A stretch of 64,000 nucleotides of DNA from NCBI GenBank assembly GCA_965279115.1, contig OZ257137.1, positions 3,100,001-3,164,000 of the forward strand, read 5' to 3'. The notes under the pieces were generated by a model. That model worked only from the letters and a program-made list of their open reading frames with translations, did no database searches and had not been told where the DNA came from. Below, in pieces: positions 7,853 to 15,310 of this stretch (positions are counted from its first letter, which is position 1; every line of letters starts with the position of its first letter). Made by a program: the position numbers and the translations under genes. The DNA comes from JAEUOS01 sp965279115 (GTDB taxonomy: Bacteria; Pseudomonadota; Gammaproteobacteria; Burkholderiales; JAEUOS01).

Positions 7853-9271
7853 ATGAGCGAACTGATCTGGATGGGCGCGGGCGAACTCGCGCGTTGCTAT
7901 GCCGATGGTTCGGTCTCGCCGCTGGAGGCCACGCAGGCGGTGCTCGAGCGCATCGCGGCGAAGAACCCGGAAATCAATGCCTATTGCCATGTGGATGCGG
8001 AGAGCGCCCTGGCCGACGCGCGTGCGTCGGAGGCGCGCTGGCACGCCGGCAAGCCGGCCTCCGCCATTGACGGCGTGCCCACCGGAATCAAGGACCTGCT
8101 GCTCGCGCGCGGCTGGCCCACCATGCGCGGCTCGAAGACCGTGGATCCCGCGGGGCCGTGGAACGATGACTCGCCCTGCACCGCGCGCCTGCGCGAGGCC
8201 GGGGCGGTGTTGCTCGGCAAGACCACCACGCCTGAATGGGGCTGGAAGGGCGCCACGGATTCGCCGTTGACAGGCATCACGCGCAATCCCTGGAACATCG
8301 CCATGACCCCGGGCGGCTCATCCGGAGGCGCGTCCGCCGCGCTGGCGGCCGGCATGGGTGCCTTGCAGGTGGGTACCGATGGCGGCGGCTCGATCCGCAT
8401 TCCCAATTCCTTTACCGCCACCACCGGTATCAAGGCGCATTTCGGGCGCGTTCCGGCGTGGCCGCTCTCGCCCATGGGAACGGTGGCGCATGTGGGGCCG
8501 ATGACCCGTAGCGTCGGCGACAGTGCATTGCTGCTGGACGTGCTGGCACGGCCGGATGCGCGCGACTGGAGCGCCTTGCCGCCGATCGAGCCTGGCTACG
8601 CCAGCGCAGCCAAGGGTGGCATCAAGGGGCTGCGCATCGCCTATAGCCCGCGACTGGGCTACATCGGCTACGTGCATCCGGAGGTCGAGGCCGCCGTGGC
8701 GGCGGCGGCCAAGGCTTTCGCCGCCCTCGGTGCGATCGTCGAGGAGGCCGATCCGGGCTTTCCGGATTGCGGGCCGTTGTTCGCCACGCACTGGTTCGCC
8801 ACCGCGCGCAACACATTCGGGAAACTGCCGCCGGAAAAGTTTCGCCTGATGGACCAGGGCCTGCAGGACACTTGCGCCTATGCGGCGCGCTACACCGTGG
8901 GGGACTTTCTCGACTACCAGCAGGGCCGGGTGCAGGTAGGCGAGGCGATGAAGCGCTTCAACCAGAAGTACGACCTGCTGATCACGCCCGCCACCGCGAT
9001 CCCGGCCTTCGAGGTGGGCAAGGTCATGCCCGACTTGCCGCCCGGCATCGTTGCGAACGGTTTCGAATGGACATGGTGGACGCCGTTCTCGTATCCGTTC
9101 AACCTGACCCAGCAGCCGGCCATGAGCGTCAATTGCGGATTTACGTCCGCGGGCCTGCCGATCGGGCTGCAGATCGTGGCGCCAGCGTACCGGGAGGAGC
9201 TTGCGTTGCGGGCCGCCGCGGGGTTCGAGGCCGCGCGCGACCCGGTCAGGTGGCCGGGCATGCAAGGGTAA
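7853..9271 (+). CDS. Amidase (amidase signature family)
   Basis: 472 residues, full length. The Ser-cisSer-Lys triad is visible: K80 in PTGIKDLL, S156 in TPGGSSGGAS, and nucleophile S180 in GTDGGGSIRIP, with the 24-residue spacing between the two serines seen in characterised members. The enzymes hydrolyse amides to acid plus ammonia in the cytoplasm; relatives include GatA, but the lack of gatB/gatC here and the catabolic surroundings argue against a tRNA role. Immediately downstream is an oligopeptide-type ABC importer, so amidase plus importer may take up and cleave an amide or peptide compound. Confidence 0.93.
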   Translation: MSELIWMGAGELARCYADGSVSPLEATQAVLERIAAKNPEINAYCHVDAESALADARASEARWHAGKPASAIDGVPTGIKDLLLARGWPTMRGSKTVDPAGPWNDDSPCTARLREAGAVLLGKTTTPEWGWKGATDSPLTGITRNPWNIAMTPGGSSGGASAALAAGMGALQVGTDGGGSIRIPNSFTATTGIKAHFGRVPAWPLSPMGTVAHVGPMTRSVGDSALLLDVLARPDARDWSALPPIEPGYASAAKGGIKGLRIAYSPRLGYIGYVHPEVEAAVAAAAKAFAALGAIVEEADPGFPDCGPLFATHWFATARNTFGKLPPEKFRLMDQGLQDTCAYAARYTVGDFLDYQQGRVQVGEAMKRFNQKYDLLITPATAIPAFEVGKVMPDLPPGIVANGFEWTWWTPFSYPFNLTQQPAMSVNCGFTSAGLPIGLQIVAPAYREELALRAAAGFEAARDPVRWPGMQG

Positions 9272-9344
9272 ACGAGCAGGCACGGTGGTTGCTTGATTTG
9301 AGTACACTCGATACGCTGCCACATCATTATTTCAGGAGCAATGC

Positions 9345-10928
9345 ATGAATTTGCGTAAACATCTGCTGCGGGGTTTCGCCGCAACGCTGGTCGCCGGCGC
9401 GGCCGTGGGAAGCGCTCTTGCACAGCAAAACGTGCTCAAGGTGATTCCGCATTCGAACCTGTCCATCCTCGACCCGATCTGGACCACGCAGTACATGGCG
9501 CGCAACCATGGCTACATGATCTATGACACCCTGTTCGGCACGGACGAAAAGGGGCAGATCAAGCCGCAGATGGTCGATACCTGGGAAGTGAGCCCGGACA
9601 ATCGCCTGTGGACCTTCAAACTGCGCAAGGGTCTTGAATTCCATGACGGCCGGCCTGTCACCGGCGAGGATGTGATCGCGTCCCTCACGCGCTGGGGCAA
9701 GCGCGACGCGATGGGGCAGAAGCTTTTCACCTTCATCGCCCGCATGGACACGACCGCCCCCGATACGTTCCGGATTTTCCTGTCGGAAGCCTGCGGCATC
9801 ATGCTCGATGCGCTCGGCAAGCCGTCCTCGAACGTGCCCTTCATCATGCCCAAGCGCGTGGCCGATACGCCCGCCGACAAGCAGATCGAGGACTACGTCG
9901 GCTCCGGCCCTTACGTTTTCAAGCGCGACGAGTTCAAGCCGGGCGACAAGGCGGTCTACACCAAGTTCGCCAAGTACGTGCCGCGCAAGGAACCGCCCTC
10001 GGGTTCCACCGGCGGCAAGATCGCCTACATCGAGCGGGTTGAATGGAATCTCGCCCTGCGCGACGCGCAGGCGCAGGTCAATGCGTTGGCCAAGGGCGAG
10101 GTCGACATCATCGAGCAGCCGGCGTTCGAATCGTATGCCGCGCTGTCTGCCGACAAGGGCATCCAGATCGTCAATGGCAACAATCTGGGCTTCCAGTACA
10201 TGGTGCGCCTGAACCACCTGCACCCGCCGTTCAACAACCCCAAGGTGCGCCAGGCGGCCGTCGTCGCGATGTCGAATCAGGAGGCCTTTCTCAAAGCGCA
10301 GGTGGGCATCAAGGAGTATTACAAGTCCTGCTCCTCGATGTTTGTCTGCGGTTCTCCCTACGGTTCGACCAAGGGTAGCGACCTGATCGCCAAGGGCAAC
10401 ATGAAGAAGGCGCAGGAACTGCTCAAGGCCTCCGGTTACGACGGCACGCCGGTGGTGATCATGAAGCCGACCGACCTGGCGTCCATCACCAAACTTCCTG
10501 ACGTGGCGGCGCAATTGCTTCGCCAGGCGGGGTTCAAGGTGGATCTGCAGTCGATGGACTGGAATACCCTGGTGGGCCGACGGGCCAAGAAGGATGCTCC
10601 CGCGGCCGGCGGCTGGAACATCTTCGCCACGGCATGGGTCTCGCCGGATATCTGGAACCCGCTGACCAACGCCGCGATCGGCGCGGCCGGCGAAAAATCC
10701 TGGTTCGGCTGGCCGAGTGACGCCGAGATCGAGAAACTGCGTGACTCGTTTGCGCGCGAGATCGATCTGGGCAAGCGCAAGGTCCTGGCCGAAGCGATCC
10801 AGGCGCGCGCCTTCGAGGTGGGCACGCATGTGCCCGTGGGCGAGCAGATCAATCCGTACGCGCTGCGCAAGGGTGTGACCGGCCTGGTGATCGGCCCGGG
10901 CAATTTCTACTGGAACATCAAGAAGTAG
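9345..10928 (+). CDS. ABC importer periplasmic substrate-binding protein (family 5, DppA/OppA type)
   Basis: 527 residues with a signal peptide ending at GSALAQQN. The order of blocks fits solute-binding family 5: NLSILDPIWTTQYMARN, the LVDTWEVSPD-like block WEVSPDNRLWTFKLRKG, then LEFHDGRPVTGEDV. These proteins deliver di/oligopeptides, opines, glutathione or nickel complexes to a membrane importer. AGGAG precedes the ATG. It heads an operon with two permeases and a double ATPase, with a hairpin between it and the first permease that probably lets the binding protein be made in excess. Confidence 0.94.
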   Translation: MNLRKHLLRGFAATLVAGAAVGSALAQQNVLKVIPHSNLSILDPIWTTQYMARNHGYMIYDTLFGTDEKGQIKPQMVDTWEVSPDNRLWTFKLRKGLEFHDGRPVTGEDVIASLTRWGKRDAMGQKLFTFIARMDTTAPDTFRIFLSEACGIMLDALGKPSSNVPFIMPKRVADTPADKQIEDYVGSGPYVFKRDEFKPGDKAVYTKFAKYVPRKEPPSGSTGGKIAYIERVEWNLALRDAQAQVNALAKGEVDIIEQPAFESYAALSADKGIQIVNGNNLGFQYMVRLNHLHPPFNNPKVRQAAVVAMSNQEAFLKAQVGIKEYYKSCSSMFVCGSPYGSTKGSDLIAKGNMKKAQELLKASGYDGTPVVIMKPTDLASITKLPDVAAQLLRQAGFKVDLQSMDWNTLVGRRAKKDAPAAGGWNIFATAWVSPDIWNPLTNAAIGAAGEKSWFGWPSDAEIEKLRDSFAREIDLGKRKVLAEAIQARAFEVGTHVPVGEQINPYALRKGVTGLVIGPGNFYWNIKK

Positions 10929-10939
10929 GCTTTGCGCGC

Positions 10940-10971
10940 ACAAAGGGGGCGGGGTTCCGCCCCCTTTGTGT
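10940..10971 (+). terminator. Intra-operon hairpin, partial terminator
   Basis: ACAAAGGGGGCGG, a GGTT loop, then CCGCCCCCTTTGT: a perfect 13-base-pair stem followed by GTTTG rather than a long T run. It lies 12 bases after the binding-protein stop and 24 before the permease start, the usual place for a hairpin that reduces downstream expression or protects the upstream message. Confidence 0.75.
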
Positions 10972-10994
10972 TTGTGCCGCGCTGAAGCACACCC

Positions 10995-11936
10995 ATGCTC
11001 GCCTTTCTCGTCAAACGCACCCTGGCCACGGTTCCGGTCCTGCTGATCGTGGCGGTGCTGGTGTTCCTGCTGCTGCGCCTGACCCCTGGTGACCCGGCCG
11101 CCATCATCGCAGGCGACGCCGCCTCGCCCGAGAACGTGGCCAAGATCCGCGAGAACCTGGGCCTCTCCAAGCCGCTCGTCACCCAGTTCGGCATCTGGTT
11201 CGGCAACCTGCTCACGGGCGATCTCGGCGAGTCGTATTTCTTCAAGATGAAGGTGTCCACGCTGATCGGCCAGCGTATCGAGCCGACACTGGCGCTCTCG
11301 TTTTTCACCATCATCATCGCCGTGCTGGTGGCCGTGCCGTTGGGTGTGCTGGCGGCCTGGCGCCAGGGCGGCTGGCTGGACCGCGCGCTGATGGGCTTTT
11401 CGGTCATGGGCTTCTCGATCCCGGTGTTCGTGCTCGGCTACATGCTGATCTGGCTGGTGTCGCTCAAGCTGGGCCTGTTGCCGGTGCAGGGCTACCAGCG
11501 CATCGGCGATGGCTTCGGTCCGTTCCTGCGCCACCTGATCCTGCCTTCGATCACGCTCTCGGTGATCTACATCGCGCTGATAGCCCGGGTCACGCGCGCC
11601 AGCGTGCAGGACGTGCTGTCCGAGGATTACATCCGCACGGCGCGCGCCAAGGGCCTGCCCGAGTTCCGGGTGCTGATCAGCCACGCATTGGTCAACGCGG
11701 CGGTGCCCATCCTGACGGTGATCGGCATCGGTATCGCGCTGCTGATCGGCGGGGTGGTGGTCACCGAGTCGGTGTATGGCATTCCCGGTCTCGGGCGCCT
11801 CACGGTGGATGCGGTGCTGGCGCGCGATTTCCCCACCATCCAGGGGGTGATCCTGTTCTTCTCGTTCATTTACGTGCTGATCAACCTGCTGGTGGATCTG
11901 TCCTACCTGCTGTTCGACCCGCGCATCCGCTACTGA
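10995..11936 (+). CDS. ABC importer permease (DppB/OppB type)
   Basis: 313 residues, six predicted membrane helices, beginning with MLAFLVKRTLATVPVLLIVA and containing the family start LRLTPGDPAA. The EAA-type cytoplasmic loop is seen in EDYIRTARAKGLPEFRVL near residue 215. It forms half of the inner-membrane pore with the next gene product, which begins 3 bases after this stop. Confidence 0.94.
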   Translation: MLAFLVKRTLATVPVLLIVAVLVFLLLRLTPGDPAAIIAGDAASPENVAKIRENLGLSKPLVTQFGIWFGNLLTGDLGESYFFKMKVSTLIGQRIEPTLALSFFTIIIAVLVAVPLGVLAAWRQGGWLDRALMGFSVMGFSIPVFVLGYMLIWLVSLKLGLLPVQGYQRIGDGFGPFLRHLILPSITLSVIYIALIARVTRASVQDVLSEDYIRTARAKGLPEFRVLISHALVNAAVPILTVIGIGIALLIGGVVVTESVYGIPGLGRLTVDAVLARDFPTIQGVILFFSFIYVLINLLVDLSYLLFDPRIRY

Positions 11937-11938
11937 TC

Positions 11939-12868
11939 ATGTCCAGCGCCGCCAGCGTCGACCTTTCCACCGAAGCCGCCAATGTGTTCGAGCGGCCCAC
12001 CGTTTGGCAAAAGCTCGCACGCAACTGGGCGGTGCGCATCGGTGGCGCGGCGATGCTGCTGCTGGCGTTGATCGCGCTGGCCGCACCGGTGCTGGGCACG
12101 GTCGACCCGACCCTGTTCGATCCGGGCAGCCGCGACCTCTTGCCCGGCGGCGAGGGTGAGATCACCACGCTTGAAGGCGAGAGCATCAAGCACACCTTTC
12201 TGATGGGCTCGGACTCGTTCGGCCGTGACATCTACAGCCGCGTGATCTACGGCACCCGCGTGTCGCTGGTGATCGGCATCGCCTGCGCGCTCCTGTCGGT
12301 CTTCATCGGCGTGCTCGCCGGCCTGTCCGCCGGGTACCTGCGCTGGCTCGACATGCCCTTGATGCGGGTGATGGACGGCGTCATGGCGATACCCGGCATC
12401 CTCATCGCCATCGCGCTGGTGGCCTTGTGGAAGGCGAGCCTTCTGACGGTAGTGATCGCCATCGCGATCCCGGAGATTCCGCGCGTGACGCGACTGGTGC
12501 GCTCGCTGGTGCTGTCGATCAGGGAGGAGCCGTACGTGGAGGCCGCCGTTTCGCTCGGCACCTCGACCTTCAAGATCATGTTCGGACACATTCTGCCCAA
12601 CACGGTGGCGCCGCTGATCGTCCAGGGCACCTACATCTGCGCCTCCGCCATCCTCACCGAGGCGATCCTGTCCTTTCTCGGCGTGGGGCTGCCTACCGAC
12701 ATGCCGACCTGGGGCAACATCATGGCCGAGGGCCGGGTGCAGTTCCAGCAGTTTCCGCACAACGTGTTCTTCCCCGGCATCTTCCTCGCGGTGACGGTGC
12801 TGGCGGTCAACATCCTCGGCGACGGCCTGCGCGACACGCTCGACCCGAAGATGGCCAAGCGCGGGTGA
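11939..12868 (+). CDS. ABC importer permease (DppC/OppC type)
   Basis: 309 residues with an N-terminal cytoplasmic tail, then a helix (WAVRIGGAAMLLLALIALAA), a periplasmic loop containing HTFLMGSDSFGRDIYSRVIY, the classical DppC/OppC marker, and five further helices. The coupling loop is EAAVSLGTSTFKIMFGHILP. It is the second pore subunit of the importer, and 8 bases separate it from the ATPase gene. Confidence 0.94.
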   Translation: MSSAASVDLSTEAANVFERPTVWQKLARNWAVRIGGAAMLLLALIALAAPVLGTVDPTLFDPGSRDLLPGGEGEITTLEGESIKHTFLMGSDSFGRDIYSRVIYGTRVSLVIGIACALLSVFIGVLAGLSAGYLRWLDMPLMRVMDGVMAIPGILIAIALVALWKASLLTVVIAIAIPEIPRVTRLVRSLVLSIREEPYVEAAVSLGTSTFKIMFGHILPNTVAPLIVQGTYICASAILTEAILSFLGVGLPTDMPTWGNIMAEGRVQFQQFPHNVFFPGIFLAVTVLAVNILGDGLRDTLDPKMAKRG

Positions 12869-12876
12869 GACCGAAC

Positions 12877-14484
12877 ATGGGCGCCATCCTCGAAATCCGC
12901 AACCTCGGCATCGCCCTGCCGCGTGGCGGCGACCGCAGCCATGCCGTGACCGGCGTTGACTTGAGCGTCGCGCACGGCGAGATCGTCTGCCTGGTGGGCG
13001 AGTCCGGTTCCGGCAAGTCGGTGATTGCGCACGCGGTGATGGGACTTTTGCCAAAGGAATTGAAAGCCACCAGCGGCGAGATCCTGCTCGAGGGCGAGGA
13101 CGTGCTCAAGGCCAGCCCGGAGCGCCTGCGCGAACTGCGTTGCGTGCGCATGTCGATGATCTTCCAGGAGCCGATGACGGCACTCAACCCGGTGATGCGC
13201 TGTGGCGAGCAGATCGACGAGGTGCTGCGCATGCACAGCCAACTGGGCGCGGATGAACGACGCGCCCGGGTGAAGAAGATCATCGAGGAAGTGCACCTGC
13301 CCGATCCGGACCGCATGATCGCGTCCTACCCGCACCAGCTTTCCGGCGGGCAGCGTCAGCGCATCATGATCGCCATCGCGCTCATCATGGAGCCGGTGTT
13401 GCTGATCGCCGACGAGCCCACCACCGCGCTGGACGTGACCACGCAGGCGCAGATCCTGAAGCTGATTCGCGAGCTACAGCAGAACCATGGCACCGGCGTG
13501 CTTTTCATCACCCATGATTTCGGCGTGGTCGCCGAAATCGCCGATCGGGTGGCGGTGCTGCGCCTGGGCACACTGGTTGAAGAGCGTCCCAAGGCGGACT
13601 TGCTGTCCAGGCCGCAGCATGCGTATACGAAGATGCTCATCGCCGCGGTGCCCGGCATCGTTCCGAAACATCGCGAGGCCGACCCTTCCGCGCCGGTGGT
13701 ACTGGAAGCCAGCGGCCTGTCGAAAATCTATTCCTCCGGCGGCTTTCTGGCGGCCAAACGCGAGGTGCGTGCCGCCGAGGACGTGAGCTTCCGCATTCGC
13801 CGCGGGCAGACGCTCGGCATCGTTGGTGAATCCGGCTCGGGCAAGTCCACCGTGGCGCGTGCCATCGCCCGGCTGATCGACCCCACCGCCGGCAATGTGA
13901 TGCTGGGCAACGACGACATCGCGCGCCTTTCGGCACGTGAGCTTCGCCCACTGCGCCGGCGCGTGCAGATCGTCTTCCAGGACCCGTACCGCAGCCTCAA
14001 TCCGCGGCGCACGGTGGGCGAGGCCATCATCGAAGGGCCGCTCAACTACGGCTTGTCGCGCACCGACGCGCTCAATCGCGCCAAGGGCCTGATGGAAACC
14101 GTGCGCCTCGATCCGGACGCGCTCAACCGCTATCCACACCAGTTTTCCGGCGGGCAGCGCCAGCGCATCTGCATCGCCCGCGCGCTGGCGATGGAGCCCG
14201 AGTTGCTCATCGCCGACGAGGCGGTGTCCGCGCTCGACGTTTCGGTGCAGGCGCAGGTCCTGCAACTGCTCGATGAAATCCGTGACCGGCTCAACCTCGC
14301 CATGCTCTTCATCACCCACGACCTGCGGGTGGCCGCGCAGGTCTGCGACCATGTCGCGGTGATGTCGAAGGGGCGGGTTGTGGAATACGGCACGGCAAAG
14401 CAGGTGTTCGGCGCGCCGCAGCACGAATACACCCGGGCATTGTTCGCGGCTGCCCCGGGCCGCGACTACGCGTTCGGCGCATGA
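12877..14484 (+). CDS. ABC importer ATP-binding protein with two fused ATPase domains (DppD-DppF type)
   Basis: The open frame extends upstream into the permease gene, but ATG 12877 (MGAILEIRNLGIALP) is where homology should begin, giving 535 residues. Two complete nucleotide-binding domains are visible. The first has Walker A GESGSGKSVIA, signature LSGGQRQRI and Walker B LLIADEPTTALD; the second has GESGSGKSTVA, FSGGQRQRI and LLIADEAVSALD. The second Walker B reads DEAVSALD, common in these importers. A single protein thus supplies both motor domains to the two permeases. Peptide and glutathione importers (GsiA-like) share this arrangement. Confidence 0.95.
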   Translation: MGAILEIRNLGIALPRGGDRSHAVTGVDLSVAHGEIVCLVGESGSGKSVIAHAVMGLLPKELKATSGEILLEGEDVLKASPERLRELRCVRMSMIFQEPMTALNPVMRCGEQIDEVLRMHSQLGADERRARVKKIIEEVHLPDPDRMIASYPHQLSGGQRQRIMIAIALIMEPVLLIADEPTTALDVTTQAQILKLIRELQQNHGTGVLFITHDFGVVAEIADRVAVLRLGTLVEERPKADLLSRPQHAYTKMLIAAVPGIVPKHREADPSAPVVLEASGLSKIYSSGGFLAAKREVRAAEDVSFRIRRGQTLGIVGESGSGKSTVARAIARLIDPTAGNVMLGNDDIARLSARELRPLRRRVQIVFQDPYRSLNPRRTVGEAIIEGPLNYGLSRTDALNRAKGLMETVRLDPDALNRYPHQFSGGQRQRICIARALAMEPELLIADEAVSALDVSVQAQVLQLLDEIRDRLNLAMLFITHDLRVAAQVCDHVAVMSKGRVVEYGTAKQVFGAPQHEYTRALFAAAPGRDYAFGA

Positions 14485-14532
14485 AAAGGCCGTTGCCGCG
14501 CTTGCGACAGGTGAACTTGTCGGCGCAATGTC

Positions 14533-14898
14533 CTATTTCTTGAAGTAGCGCACTCGATCCAGGCCGGCAGGATCCGCATCCTGTGTCCATAGGGTTGCGC
14601 CGACCATCAAAGTTGTGGCGTAAACCAGGCTGTCTGCCAGCGGCATGTCGCGGCGCGAGGCCTCGAGACCGAGGCGCGCGTCGATGTCGATCACCCGCCC
14701 CGACTCCATTGCTGCAGCAACCTGCAACGCAGCGTCCTCCCCACGTTCACGCCTTACTTTCTTGCACACTTCGTAGAGAACCACGGCGGGAACGACGAGA
14801 TTGTCGGCATCCTCGATGACTGACGAGAACAGCTTGGCGCGTGGCGTATCGGCCAGAAATTCGAGCCATGCCGAGGAGTCGACCACATTCAGGCTCAC
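14533..14898 (-). CDS. vapC: PIN-domain toxin, VapC family
   Basis: 121 residues. The acidic residues of the PIN nuclease centre are visible: D near the N-terminus in NVVDSSAWLEF, E in VVLYEVCKKV, D in MPLADSLVYATTL, and D in LWTQDADPAG. VapC toxins are magnesium-dependent ribonucleases that often cleave tRNA or rRNA. Its ATG overlaps the stop of the upstream antitoxin gene by four bases, the normal arrangement of a toxin-antitoxin pair. It is convergent with the ABC importer operon. Confidence 0.9.
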   Translation of the reverse strand: MSLNVVDSSAWLEFLADTPRAKLFSSVIEDADNLVVPAVVLYEVCKKVRRERGEDAALQVAAAMESGRVIDIDARLGLEASRRDMPLADSLVYATTLMVGATLWTQDADPAGLDRVRYFKK

Positions 14899-15101
14899 AG
14901 GCGGTCCTGGTCGCGCTCGATGGTGGTGTCCATACCGGAGAGGAACCCGCGCAGCGAATTGAGCGTGCGCACCGGTATCAACTCCACCCGGCCGGCGTAG
15001 GAGACCACGCGCATCTTTTCTCCTGCAACAAGGCCCAGCGTCTGGCGTACTTCCAAAGGGATAACGACCTGGAACTTTGGTGAGATGGTGACGGTGCTCA
15101 T
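14895..15101 (-). CDS. vapB: AbrB/MazE-type antitoxin, VapB family
   Basis: 68 residues with an N-terminal SpoVT/AbrB swapped-hairpin domain (MSTVTISPKFQVVIPLEVRQ then LGLVAGEKMRVV), the DNA-binding fold of VapB/MazE antitoxins, and a charged C-terminal tail (MDTTIERDQDRL) expected to wrap around the toxin. It should both neutralise VapC and repress its own promoter. Overlap with vapC is four bases. Confidence 0.9.
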   Translation of the reverse strand: MSTVTISPKFQVVIPLEVRQTLGLVAGEKMRVVSYAGRVELIPVRTLNSLRGFLSGMDTTIERDQDRL

Positions 15102-15167
15102 ATCGATCGAAAAAGCAAGTAAAGAAGGGTATCGATCATAATATTGTTGTACCCGTGCAGATCGATG
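15102..15167 (-). promoter_or_regulatory. vapBC promoter region with three regularly spaced ATCGAT sites
   Basis: ATCGAT occurs at 15102, 15131 and 15161, that is at 29- and 30-base intervals, close to three turns of the helix, directly upstream of vapB. AbrB-fold antitoxins usually bind palindromic repeats in this position, so these are candidate operators. A TATGAT-like -10 element lies between the second and third copies on the minus strand. Binding is inferred. Confidence 0.45.
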
Positions 15168-15310
15168 CCGATTCCGTGGTCAGGCAATGCCCGCATGGCC
15201 CGCGATGGCTGCGATTTGACGGCGCCTGAAGATCCGCCTCCGGGTTTTCGGGCGGGATCGCGGTGGGTGTATGCTTTTGCGCTGGGTAAACAGCGTGAAG
15301 TGACATCATC

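Noticed and set aside
9327..11684. 785-residue open frame on the minus strand
   Set aside because: It is antisense to the ABC binding protein and permease, His/Gln/Arg-rich and without any domain; a GC-driven shadow frame.
15230..15310. Possible sigma-54 promoter before the PEP-CTERM/Bug gene (GGGTGTATGCTTTTGC)
   Set aside because: PEP-CTERM genes can be sigma-54 dependent, but the GG to GC distance is 13-14 instead of 12 and the -24 sequence is poor.
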